This document shows positions 25,492 through 34,337 of a stretch of 64,000 nucleotides of DNA, one piece after another (position 1 is the stretch's first letter; each line of letters starts with the position of its first letter). The stretch is from Photobacterium carnosum. Its GTDB lineage: Bacteria; Pseudomonadota; Gammaproteobacteria; Enterobacterales; Vibrionaceae. Position numbers and translations under genes: made by a program. The notes beneath the pieces are model-generated. The model did no database searches. It was given only the letters and a program-made list of their open reading frames with translations, and was not told where the DNA came from. The DNA lies in contig NZ_NPIB01000021.1 in NCBI RefSeq assembly GCF_002849605.1, forward strand, positions 1 to 64,000, read 5' to 3'.

Positions 25492-25664
25492 TCCTTGATT
25501 ATGTACTAATAATAATCAATATGCTCTGTTCTAGTTACAGGGAAATGTTTAAAACCCTATAACTACGTTCATTATATGTCATGTGATTCTGTAATCAACA
25601 CTATTAACTAACTTATATTTTGGTTTAAAAAATAAGATCAAGTCAGCCTTATGCAGATCGCAGT

Positions 25665-25698
25665 TAAAAAAACCATATCCCCCAGAGAGGATATGGAT
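25665..25698 (-). terminator. terminator of the 230-aa gene
   Basis: CCATATCC-cccagaga-GGATATGG hairpin with a T run on the minus strand, about 70 bp downstream of the stop at 25769. Confidence 0.7.
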
Positions 25699-25768
25699 TA
25701 CTTATCTGTTATAAGAAATAAGTTATTATAATTTAATTAGATACGTAGTGAACAATAAATGGTGATGT

Positions 25769-26461
25769 TTAAGCATCAATAATAGGTTTTGTCGTAAATT
25801 TAGTTAAGCATGAAGATGGATTATCAATATAGCGATTAGCTACGATCCAAAACGTGTCCACATAGCTATGTATCATTATGTATGCAAGCCTATCAGCTTG
25901 TGGCAATACAAGGTTAACCTTTTCACAGATAACGCCATAGATGTAACGTACAAACTGTTCTGGTGAATCACCTAACAGCGTAAATATGGCACACCAACGT
26001 TTAGTAGCTTTAGTCCAATTAATTGTCAGGTACTTTTCAGCAAGTGTTCTTAGTGAGATCCCCTGCTTTCTAACTTCTAGTCCTACCATTCCAATGGCTT
26101 TAATCATGTAATGCATACAACTAACATATTCCGCTCGTTTATTCGTTGAAGTAACTAGTGGATTACACCAGTCATTTGCACGAATAAATGAGAGCCAGTA
26201 AGTACGGGCAAGAATAAACAGTTGTTTATCATCTTTCGTCTCAATGTCATGCTCAAGCAGCGTTGTGTTAGCAGTAATAAAATCTCTGATCGTAAACAGA
26301 TTACTATCATTTTTGCTTATTGTTGAACGCAAGGTGCTGATTAAAAGACGCAGTTCCTTACATTCATTGATTAAGCGATAAGTAATATTACTAACGCGCT
26401 TAGTTGGGTTGTTATTGTTGATTACATTTTTACTTAATAAAGAAGCAGTTAAACTTTGCAT
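25769..26461 (-). CDS. hypothetical protein, 230 aa
   Basis: Unrecognised, mostly helical, with several cysteines and tryptophans spread along the chain and no membrane segment. It starts with the shared leader GGAATTATCTA before ATG. It is the last gene of the large leftward block that carries the primase, AAA ATPase and VWA genes, but it is separated from them by a terminator, so it may be transcribed alone. Confidence 0.65.
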   Translation of the reverse strand: MQSLTASLLSKNVINNNNPTKRVSNITYRLINECKELRLLISTLRSTISKNDSNLFTIRDFITANTTLLEHDIETKDDKQLFILARTYWLSFIRANDWCNPLVTSTNKRAEYVSCMHYMIKAIGMVGLEVRKQGISLRTLAEKYLTINWTKATKRWCAIFTLLGDSPEQFVRYIYGVICEKVNLVLPQADRLAYIMIHSYVDTFWIVANRYIDNPSSCLTKFTTKPIIDA

Positions 26462-26480
26462 TAGATAATTCCTAGATAAG

Positions 26481-26510
26481 AAAAAGCCCCGTCATTTCTG
26501 ACGAGGCTTA
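26481..26510 (-). terminator. terminator of the 559-aa gene
   Basis: GCCCCGTCA-tttc-TGACGAGGC hairpin followed by TTTTT on the minus strand, between the genes starting at 26461 and ending at 26544. Confidence 0.7.
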
Positions 26511-26543
26511 GTTGGATAGTAAGTTTTAGCGTTACTTTGATAC

Positions 26544-28223
26544 TTAGTCGATCACCTTAATATGTTGAATGGGCACAGTACCTAAATCGGTACGGACTTC
26601 CTCAAACTTTTCAGGGTGTGCCAGCTTATATTCATAATTCTCATAGCGGTGCGCCCTAAAGAACGTCACAATTTGCAATGTGTTATCAGTATCGCTACGT
26701 CCGATCACTAACATGGCATTGTTGTCATGGTTATGCCATTGCTCGTTAGTATCTTTAGTTGCTGGTACTTTAACCGTCCATTTCGATTGCTTAATCAACT
26801 TGGTCATAAATGCCAGTGGGTTTCGGCCACCATCATTTAATTCATCTTGTGACATACGCTGTAAGAACTGATAAAAAGCATGGGGCTTTAAGATCAAAGA
26901 TTGTGCGCCTTTGCGGATTTTACCGAAAATGTCAAAGTTGATTTGCCCGTATTCCATTGGTTCAGGAGCAATAGGCAATGCTCGTAGTTCAAAGTCAGAC
27001 AATTTAATGATGCCGCACATACGTACTTTGTACATGCTCATAGTAATACGTTCAAGCAGCTTTGCCGCAACATGATCCCCCTCTTTAGCAAACTCTTTTA
27101 GAGAGTCAAGATTGTGGAATGCATCGACTAACAACTTGTTTTCAGTATAAACACGGACACGTTTATTAGGTTGGCATTGCATCTGAACAAGATTTAACGC
27201 CATAAAACCTGCATCCACGTAGTTAAGCTCACGGCCACGGCTTTCGCTCATGTTGATGCTTAATACAAAACTACCGAATTGTGCATTAACCATACGCTCT
27301 GATTCATTCGTTTCGATATAAAGAATATCGTTTTCATAGCGTGAGTCAGTAGTAGTATTTGTTGATTGATTGGTCATAGTTGGATCTTTCCGAAGATTGG
27401 GGCTCATATCCTCTGTTCTATGATGTTTAATATCATTGAATAAAGTAATGAGTGAAAAACATTGAACACCATCGCGCTCAATAGGTTTCGTTGGAATTAG
27501 AAAATTGAGTCCAGCGTATGCCGGTTCATTTGATTCGACTGTAACAATCTCACAGTCATGCTTGAATTTATCAATACGCTCCTGTCGCTCACTTGGAGAT
27601 TGGAACTTGATAGTTAATTTTGATGTTTGCAAAACCGCAGCTAATTCATAGAATGCGTTATCACGTTTGGTTTTACGAGTGAAACTTTCTAATGTTCTGC
27701 GACCAATTGAAAGATAACCAATATCGGTATTAATGCAGAGAATATCTGAAATTTCATCTGATACAAATTCGTCATATCGCTCAACATCGTTATATTCTAA
27801 AACAAATGGTGATACGTGATTAAAACGCGCACCAAAGAACATAGTTGTTACTGGCGTTGCCACACTGAGCAGCACTTTAGAAAAATCAGTAGAGTCACGA
27901 TCAGAGCTCAAACCACGTAATGAAGTAACCGTATCATCGCAAGATGCCATGATATGTACTTTATTGTTGTTGACCTCTTTAGTTATGAGCAAACGTAAAC
28001 CTTTATCTGAACAAAGGATTGCATTTAGGGCTTTTAACTCAGCATATGATAAGACTTCATTTGGGTTTTTGAATGATATGTTTGTGATTTTAACTATACC
28101 AGCCATATTAGCCGGTCTAAGTTGTTTTCTGGCAATATCATCAGGTAGACGAACGTTCCAGTGAACCTCACAAGAGTTATATGTATGTGTTTGGGGATTT
28201 GCGGATATAGAGATAGTGATCAT
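26544..28223 (-). CDS. large hypothetical protein, 559 aa, with internal start signal
   Basis: Unrecognised. The chain looks like two units. Residues 1-283 are a mixed-strand domain ending in NDIKHHRTEDM. At residue 283 (ATG 27377, MTNQSTNTTT) there is a low-complexity linker, immediately preceded at the DNA level by a leader of the type found before other genes here (CCAATCTTCGGAAAGATCC). The second half, 277 aa, could therefore also be made as a separate protein, or two genes may have fused by loss of a stop codon. The neighbours are replication and recombination genes. No catalytic motif was seen. Confidence 0.65.
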   Translation of the reverse strand: MITISISANPQTHTYNSCEVHWNVRLPDDIARKQLRPANMAGIVKITNISFKNPNEVLSYAELKALNAILCSDKGLRLLITKEVNNNKVHIMASCDDTVTSLRGLSSDRDSTDFSKVLLSVATPVTTMFFGARFNHVSPFVLEYNDVERYDEFVSDEISDILCINTDIGYLSIGRRTLESFTRKTKRDNAFYELAAVLQTSKLTIKFQSPSERQERIDKFKHDCEIVTVESNEPAYAGLNFLIPTKPIERDGVQCFSLITLFNDIKHHRTEDMSPNLRKDPTMTNQSTNTTTDSRYENDILYIETNESERMVNAQFGSFVLSINMSESRGRELNYVDAGFMALNLVQMQCQPNKRVRVYTENKLLVDAFHNLDSLKEFAKEGDHVAAKLLERITMSMYKVRMCGIIKLSDFELRALPIAPEPMEYGQINFDIFGKIRKGAQSLILKPHAFYQFLQRMSQDELNDGGRNPLAFMTKLIKQSKWTVKVPATKDTNEQWHNHDNNAMLVIGRSDTDNTLQIVTFFRAHRYENYEYKLAHPEKFEEVRTDLGTVPIQHIKVID

Positions 28224-28399
28224 TATTAATTCCTAATAGGTTTTAAAAATGATTATAGCATTATCAAGTATCAGATCTTGCTAAGTTATCTATTCTCCTT
28301 TTGCCCTGGCACTATTTGATATGATTTGATTAAAAAGAAAACAGCAGCATGAATCATCGCACTATAAAGTACGGGGATTCATGGCTGTAATAAACAAAA

Positions 28400-29716
28400 T
28401 TAAAGTAGTGAACGCCAGTTACGTGCTTCCATAGGAAAACCAAGAACACCTTTGGTATTGAATTGGTCTGCCCAATCAACGCCAGATTCGCCATTAGGGA
28501 TTTCCATATCAGGTTCAAACGCAAACACCTTAACACCATAAGGCTTTAAGCGTTCGCGCAATGTATCTGCACAGATCTCACCAGTTTTTGAAACGTCCTT
28601 ATCTTGGAAAATAAACACATACTCAGTTCCTTGTGCTGGCAACCAGTTGGCTAACATCGTTGCATTAATACAACAGTTAACAGGCATACCGGTAGCCACT
28701 GATGCAGCAAGTGTTGTTTCTAAACCCTCACCTAAACCAAGAACTTTTGTTCCAGCGTCAGCAAGTTGAATAGAACCGCCACTAATGTCAGTTAGCGGAA
28801 TATGTGGAGTCATTTTCTTTGGATCTACTTGAGTAATATCTTCTAGCGCATAACCTTGTTTAGTAATCTCATTCGGCACTTTAGAAAGGTCTAACTTATT
28901 ACCATCCCAATCTAAGTAGGTACGGTGAATACGTGTAGGACGACCATTTGGAGTGCGAATTTGAGCAAGTAACGCAGGGTATTTACCAGCTAATACAAAT
29001 TTTGTTTCTTTCGGATTGGTTGGATTAGTCCAAAGTACAAAAAACTCAAGTGCAGGGTGTAAACGCACTTCATCATTAAGAGTACCGATATTACCAAGAC
29101 CGCGCTTTACGAAATACTTACGAGCAGGTTCAGCGTATGGATGATCTAACGATACAGAGCTATTCCACATTTGAACCAAACGTTTGATACCACGTTCATT
29201 GTCAATCTTGTCTTTCTTAGCTTGTTCAGCCTTTCGAGCTTCACGTTTTGCTTCATACTCAGCTTGACGTTTTGCAGCCTCAGCTTTTGCAGCATCATCA
29301 TTACCATTACCATTGCCATAAACATTACCGTCTAAATCGCAGTAATAACCAGCGAAGTAACCGATTTTCTTTACAGCATCACGGTATGAACATTTGTCAG
29401 CTTCCATTACTAACGAAAAGCCATTAGAAATTGTGCCGCATGAGTGACAAACACAAGTGCCAAATTCCGCACCATTTTTCAAGAAACGAAAGTTTTCACC
29501 AGATTTACCGCCATGAATAGGACAAGCTGATTTTTTAGAGCTAGCTTTGCCAACACCACAGGTATTAACAGCACTTTCAATGCTATACATTTGGCCAAGC
29601 ACCTCAGCAAAATTGCCTTGGTTAGCTAGCATGATACGGATTTCCTCGGTTTCACGTTTTACACGATCAAGACCAGATTCTTTATAAGAGTTAGAGTATT
29701 TATTAGAGTTGGACAT
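28400..29716 (-). CDS. toprim primase-like protein
   Basis: It has an N-terminal zinc-ribbon of the DNA-primase type (CPIHGGKSGENF then CVCHSCG, residues about 66-97), a charged Lys/Ala/Glu linker (KAEAAKRQAEYEAKREARKA), and a C-terminal toprim region with GLGEGLETTLAAS (catalytic Glu, near 335) and FIFQDKDVSKTG (D-x-D, near 380). This is the architecture of plasmid and phage toprim primases that lack a helicase domain. It would prime the incoming strand or plasmid replication. It is read in the same direction as the VWA-AAA-exonuclease block upstream. Confidence 0.8.
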   Translation of the reverse strand: MSNSNKYSNSYKESGLDRVKRETEEIRIMLANQGNFAEVLGQMYSIESAVNTCGVGKASSKKSACPIHGGKSGENFRFLKNGAEFGTCVCHSCGTISNGFSLVMEADKCSYRDAVKKIGYFAGYYCDLDGNVYGNGNGNDDAAKAEAAKRQAEYEAKREARKAEQAKKDKIDNERGIKRLVQMWNSSVSLDHPYAEPARKYFVKRGLGNIGTLNDEVRLHPALEFFVLWTNPTNPKETKFVLAGKYPALLAQIRTPNGRPTRIHRTYLDWDGNKLDLSKVPNEITKQGYALEDITQVDPKKMTPHIPLTDISGGSIQLADAGTKVLGLGEGLETTLAASVATGMPVNCCINATMLANWLPAQGTEYVFIFQDKDVSKTGEICADTLRERLKPYGVKVFAFEPDMEIPNGESGVDWADQFNTKGVLGFPMEARNWRSLL

Positions 29717-29831
29717 AGTTGTTACCTTAGATAGTTGGGAGGTTGGATTGGGTTGTTGGTAGAACGGACATTACAAGCTGATTTCAGTCCGAGCAGCTTA
29801 TGGAAAATACTCATACGTTTGATGTGCTTGA

Positions 29832-29848
29832 TTTTGTAAACAGCAATA
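29832..29848. promoter_or_regulatory. recurrent 17-bp palindrome, copy 5
   Basis: TTTTGTAAACAGCAATA, 15 of 17 matches to the consensus, 115 bp upstream of the primase start. Confidence 0.4.
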
Positions 29849-29958
29849 TCAACAAAGGTATAAGAACTTGCAGAATTAGGTTGGATTAGTTGGAAAGGTG
29901 TTGCAGGTGGATGGTAATGAGTGATTACGCCCTGTTGGGCGCAATCATCATTATTTTG

Positions 29959-31926
29959 TTAAGAAAAAAGAATTTGCTCAGAAAGTTTAAAAATCTCTGA
30001 TGCAAGTTGATCTATTTTCTTTATGCTTACCGCATATTGCTCACCGAATAGTGGCTTAACTAACGTATTTGCATCACCAATACCAATACCGAAAACTTCA
30101 ACACCTTGACTGGTGCGAATACGGTTAATTAGCTCAGTACAGCGTGGACGTTCGTCAGGCTCACCGTCAGTAATAACGATAATGATTTTTCGTGCTTCTT
30201 TACGTTGACTGATTGAGCGTAAACCCGACCACAAGCCCGTTAACAACGGAGTGTAACCACCGCCATAAGCAAGATGCTCACTTAAACGATCAGCACATTG
30301 ATTTGCTGATTCATTAAAGTCTTTCACCTTGTAAACGATGTTACTACTTGATTCAGTACCAAACGTTTCAACACTAGTAGATACGAAATTAATAGGTTCA
30401 AGTGCTTTGATTAATGCAAGAGTTGCACTAGCCGCCACTTGGCCTTTCTCGTTTTTCATTGAACCACTATCATCTAGCAATATAGTAATCGCAGTATTTG
30501 TTAGTTTACGTGTTAGCTCTTGGCGGAATACTTTGTAATCACCTTGTGCCATACGTGTACCAGCATTACCGATCATACGTTTACCTGCTGATTTACGTGA
30601 TACTACTTTTCGTTGTTTTGCAGCAATTAAGCCCTGTAAACGTTGACGAACAAATACAGATTGCGTGTCTGCAATTCGATGAAGTGTTTTTGCACCTAAT
30701 GAATTGCCTTTAAGGGAACGATACGTGATTGCACTATTAACTTTAGAGTCCGTTGTATAATCACTTGCTTTAACTTTACCACTAGCTTGATCATCTTCAC
30801 TTTGCTTTCCTAACTTTTCAGCAAGCGCATCGCCAGCGTCAGAATTAGGTAGTTCAGCATTACCGCTAATAATATCGTTTAGTGCATCAATAGCATCATC
30901 AACCTGCTCTTGTGTAAGAGATTTCTGATTGGCTGTTGAATCGTCAGACTTATAACCCTGATCACCCATATTGGTTGAATCAGAAGAATTATTGTTATCT
31001 GCATTTTTATCTTGGCTATTATCATCACCTTGATCGTCTTGGCTATTATCATCGCCCTGGCTATCACCAGATTGTGAATCATCACCTTGATCATTGTTCT
31101 GAGAATTGTCACCGCCAGATTGTGAATCATCGCTTTGACTATCATCGCTATTGCTATCATCATCTTGGCTATCGCCAGAGTCAGAATCACCTTGCGCTGT
31201 ATCATCTTCGCTATCGTCACCGCCCTGTTGGTCTTGCTGTTGTTGTTGCTGCTGATCTTGGATTACGTCTTTTAGTTTTTCTAAAATGTCGTAAACGCGA
31301 TCAGTTAAGTCCATGCAATCTTGACTACTAGCAAGCTGTTTAACACCATTTAAAACACTTTTAAGCTCTAAAACTGCGTCATTACCTAACTGCTCCACCA
31401 GCAATACTTCATTTTCATCAAGTAAGGCTTTGTAGCAAGTGTAGTTATTGGCAGCAAAGAAGCTGTAGGTGTAAATGAAGTTAAGAATTGGAGAACTCAA
31501 AGGCAAATTTGACGCATCTGGATTCTTCTTTTCGTCTTCGTCTTGTAACCAAGTACGCATTTCACTTAAACGTTTGTATGCACCAGCATATTCTTTCGAT
31601 AATTCACGCTCGATGTATGTATCTTCAAAAATATTACTAATACGTTTTTTAAGTGAAATTTCAGACTTACTCTTTTGAGTGTTGATTAGATCTTTAAGTA
31701 CAGCAAAGTTAGTGTAATTAATATGGCCACATTCATGCAATGCGTAAGCATATGCGGCTGCACGGGCTTCTGCATTGTCTACATCGAATAATGGGATATT
31801 GATTTGCCACTTACTACCTACAGGAGCGCAGTACGCACCAGAGCCGCTAAATGTAACATCAACGTTCAGGTCATTAGAGATTGCACCAATGTATAACGGT
31901 AAGCTGTTTAGAATAGATTGAGACAT
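29959..31926 (-). CDS. CobT-like VWA protein with N-terminal HExxH motif
   Basis: Three parts are visible. Residues 1-215 contain LHECGH at 63-68, a zinc-metallopeptidase-like HExxH with a downstream NIFEDTYIERE that could supply the third ligand. Residues about 225-330 are a low-complexity Asp/Ser/Gln/Asn tract. The C-terminal 200 residues are a von Willebrand A domain with an intact MIDAS: DDSGSMK near 482, a Thr near 550 and TDGEPDE near 587. CobT-like VWA proteins pair with MoxR/CobS AAA+ ATPases; here the AAA gene lies two genes upstream. In SXT/IncC elements the equivalents sit in the recombination core, where their function is not established. Confidence 0.8.
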   Translation of the reverse strand: MSQSILNSLPLYIGAISNDLNVDVTFSGSGAYCAPVGSKWQINIPLFDVDNAEARAAAYAYALHECGHINYTNFAVLKDLINTQKSKSEISLKKRISNIFEDTYIERELSKEYAGAYKRLSEMRTWLQDEDEKKNPDASNLPLSSPILNFIYTYSFFAANNYTCYKALLDENEVLLVEQLGNDAVLELKSVLNGVKQLASSQDCMDLTDRVYDILEKLKDVIQDQQQQQQQDQQGGDDSEDDTAQGDSDSGDSQDDDSNSDDSQSDDSQSGGDNSQNNDQGDDSQSGDSQGDDNSQDDQGDDNSQDKNADNNNSSDSTNMGDQGYKSDDSTANQKSLTQEQVDDAIDALNDIISGNAELPNSDAGDALAEKLGKQSEDDQASGKVKASDYTTDSKVNSAITYRSLKGNSLGAKTLHRIADTQSVFVRQRLQGLIAAKQRKVVSRKSAGKRMIGNAGTRMAQGDYKVFRQELTRKLTNTAITILLDDSGSMKNEKGQVAASATLALIKALEPINFVSTSVETFGTESSSNIVYKVKDFNESANQCADRLSEHLAYGGGYTPLLTGLWSGLRSISQRKEARKIIIVITDGEPDERPRCTELINRIRTSQGVEVFGIGIGDANTLVKPLFGEQYAVSIKKIDQLASEIFKLSEQILFS

Positions 31927-31964
31927 TAGGTTGTTCCTTATTGGGGTGTTGGATAGTTGGTAAA

Positions 31965-31996
31965 GAAAAAGGGCTAAGTAAAAACTTAACCCTCAA
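31965..31996 (-). terminator. terminator-like hairpin after the DUF3150-like gene
   Basis: GGGTTAAGT and ACTTAGCCC arms with TTTTT on the minus strand, directly after the stop at 31999. It would limit read-through into the CobT-like gene. Confidence 0.6.
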
Positions 31997-31998
31997 TA

Positions 31999-33030
31999 TT
32001 AGAAATCGTCTAAAATCGAAAATGCATCATGGCTATCATCGTTATTAGTATCGGTTTCTTCCACTTCTTGAATTTCCTTTGATGGTGTTTCTTCAACGGA
32101 TATTTCTTCAATTTGTGGTATGTAAGTATTAGATGTTGTTTCAGTTTCAGCAGATAGGGATGGTTGTTGGATTACATTCAATGGCGCATTTGGTAGCAAA
32201 CTTCCTTGCGAATCATCTTTAGGTTTAACGTTACTCATACCGAAGATTAATTGCGGTTTAGCCAGCATTGAAATTGCCTGTACGTAATCATCACAAAATT
32301 CATTAGATAAGCTCTCTTTTAAATCGTCCGGTACTTTTTCAAGTATCGCTTCAATAAAATCAACAAGCGGTAATGCCTTATCTGAAAGCATGGCATTAAC
32401 CAGTAACTTATCTTGAACATCACGTAAAACGATCAAGTCTCTACGATTTATCGCAAAGTGCCCTTTCTCATGTTTACGTTTAATAAGCTGTTCTTGTTTA
32501 TCAGTGAAACGTTCCGCGACTTCATCAATAAGTGTCTTTTCTAGCCCACTTACCATGTCTTGTGCTGTTCTAATTTCAAACTGTATCTGGCTGTCGATAT
32601 AATCAACCGAGAACGCATTGTCCTTGATGATTTGACCGAAGCCCTTACGCTTTGCTTCTGCTTCACTAGCCCAACGTAAAAGGTGAATTTGGTAACGGCT
32701 GATGATCTCAGCTTTTGTTTCATACCATTCTTCTTGAACCTTTTTAAGTTGGCTCATTACCTCAGCATGTTTTACGTTAGGGATAATAAAACCATCACCA
32801 AAACGCACACCGTACTTAGATAGTGCCGCTACTGCAGTATTAGATAGGTTGCGAAATTTCTTGAGCAATTCAGGTTTAATCATAGACACGTTACCCAAGT
32901 GGGCTAACTCTTTGTCTAATTCATAATCCAACTCAAGATATTCACTTTTTAGGACGCGCTTGCCATGCCATTGAGAGATCTCAAGATAAACAGGGGTTAC
33001 GTCTTTAGGTAAAGTAATTATTGAAGACAT
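31999..33030 (-). CDS. DUF3150-like protein
   Basis: A 343-aa helical protein with a long central coiled-coil-like region (residues about 95-200) and an acidic, disordered tail (EETPSKEIQEVEETDTNND). Its place between a CobS-like AAA+ gene and a CobT-like VWA gene, its size, and the GVRFGDGFIIP stretch near residue 75 fit the DUF3150 proteins found at this spot in SXT/IncC-type elements. The family has no known activity; a scaffold between ATPase and VWA protein is a reasonable guess. It has a shared leader (GGAAATTATCTA before ATG). Confidence 0.6.
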   Translation of the reverse strand: MSSIITLPKDVTPVYLEISQWHGKRVLKSEYLELDYELDKELAHLGNVSMIKPELLKKFRNLSNTAVAALSKYGVRFGDGFIIPNVKHAEVMSQLKKVQEEWYETKAEIISRYQIHLLRWASEAEAKRKGFGQIIKDNAFSVDYIDSQIQFEIRTAQDMVSGLEKTLIDEVAERFTDKQEQLIKRKHEKGHFAINRRDLIVLRDVQDKLLVNAMLSDKALPLVDFIEAILEKVPDDLKESLSNEFCDDYVQAISMLAKPQLIFGMSNVKPKDDSQGSLLPNAPLNVIQQPSLSAETETTSNTYIPQIEEISVEETPSKEIQEVEETDTNNDDSHDAFSILDDF

Positions 33031-33072
33031 TAGATAATTTCCAGATTGGTGCTTAATAGTATTTTACATTGA

Positions 33073-33089
33073 TTTTGTAGTTTGCAAAA
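33073..33089. promoter_or_regulatory. recurrent 17-bp palindrome, copy 6 (perfect)
   Basis: TTTTGTAGTTTGCAAAA is a perfect reverse-complement match to the consensus, 43 bp upstream of the DUF3150-like start and just after the terminator of the AAA gene: good operator position. Confidence 0.55.
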
Positions 33090-33115
33090 ACTATTAAGTG
33101 ATGGTTGGGATTTAG

Positions 33116-33146
33116 ATAAAAAAAACGCACCGTGAAGATGCGTATT
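33116..33146 (-). terminator. terminator of the AAA+ gene
   Basis: ACGCA-tcttcacgg-TGCGT hairpin with eight T on the minus strand, after the stop at 33166. Confidence 0.65.
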
Positions 33147-33165
33147 TGATGGTTTTATTATTAAC

Positions 33166-34302
33166 TTAGAAGTCAGAACCGAAATGCTCAATGCAAACTT
33201 CAATAGCTGCATTTTGCTCGTGCTCTGATAAATCATAAGCGTAAGCTTTTAAGAACGCTGAACGTGTACCACTCATACCATTAGTAGATGTACCTTTTAG
33301 TGTTAGCTCAAGCCAACGCTTAGTTGCACGAATACTTGGTGGAGTCATGCCGCCTGACATTGATACTGCCGCTTTGCGTAAAGCATTAGCGACTTTCACG
33401 ATCATAACGATTAAAGCCTTATATTGTTTCTCACGTACTGAACTGTAATGTGGATTACTTTTGTCAAAATATTTACCAAGAATGCCGTTAAGGTACTCAA
33501 CTTCAATTTCTTGCGGTAAGTAATCTACATACGTTTTCATAAAACGGTCTTTGAAAGCAGCGTTTAATTGGCCAGTACCGATGTAACGAGGATCTTCACC
33601 TGTACCGTTCGTATTAGAAGTTACGATAAGACGAAAGTTTTTATGAGGATTTAACCAAGACTCTGTTTGAGGTACATAAACAGGCTTACCGCCTAGCAAC
33701 TCATTCAACTTGATTAATTCTGATGGAGACATAGCATCAACTTCATTCAGTATACAGATACCGCCATTTTGCATAGCAAGGTATAAGCCACCGTGAACAA
33801 ACTTCATCTTGCCACCAGCACAAGGAATGTTATAGCCGAATAGGTCTAAAAATTCAGTGCGCTCAGAACAGGTTTCTGAATAACATTGCATTCCTAAACG
33901 TGCAGCAATTTGTTCAGCTACAGAAGTTTTACCAGTACCGTGGCCACCAATCATCCAAAAACCGTAATCAACATCTGTTAGGATGAAATTAGTAATATCT
34001 TGGAGAAGTTCAGCACGGAAGTAGTAATCTTCAATAACGGTAGGAATACCAACAGGTTTAATTTTCCAATCGTTAACAGTAAGAACAAGTTGCTCGTTTG
34101 GCTTTTTGTCGATGTTTTTGAATAACTCAATTGCTTTAACTTGCACTTTGGTCGGCTTAATAGAAGTAGGCTTGTAAGCCACTGAATCATTGCGTTCCTT
34201 TAGTGCTTGTTTCGCTTGCTCAGATACTAAGTTAGTAGCAAAGTTTTTAGCGAAAGTTTCAGCGAAAGAAGTCATTTGCTCAAGAGTGAAAGTGTTAGAC
34301 AT
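33166..34302 (-). CDS. MoxR/CobS-type AAA+ ATPase
   Basis: Walker A GGHGTGKTS near residue 117, Walker B GGICILNEVDAM near 184, a sensor-1 region LIVTSNTNG near 225 and an arginine-containing AFKDRFMKTYVDY typical of CobS/MoxR proteins near 247. It is expected to work with the VWA protein encoded downstream, remodelling a substrate in an ATP-dependent way as CobS-CobT and MoxR-VWA pairs do; the substrate on this element is unknown. The shared leader (AAGGAAACATCTAA) precedes the ATG. Confidence 0.85.
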   Translation of the reverse strand: MSNTFTLEQMTSFAETFAKNFATNLVSEQAKQALKERNDSVAYKPTSIKPTKVQVKAIELFKNIDKKPNEQLVLTVNDWKIKPVGIPTVIEDYYFRAELLQDITNFILTDVDYGFWMIGGHGTGKTSVAEQIAARLGMQCYSETCSERTEFLDLFGYNIPCAGGKMKFVHGGLYLAMQNGGICILNEVDAMSPSELIKLNELLGGKPVYVPQTESWLNPHKNFRLIVTSNTNGTGEDPRYIGTGQLNAAFKDRFMKTYVDYLPQEIEVEYLNGILGKYFDKSNPHYSSVREKQYKALIVMIVKVANALRKAAVSMSGGMTPPSIRATKRWLELTLKGTSTNGMSGTRSAFLKAYAYDLSEHEQNAAIEVCIEHFGSDF

Positions 34303-34337
34303 TTAGATGTTTCCTTATGGGGATATTGGATTGTTTT

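Noticed and set aside
30879-31220. Long frame opposite or beside the VWA acidic tract
   Set aside because: Repetitive translation of the GAT/CAA-rich low-complexity DNA, a shadow of the VWA gene.
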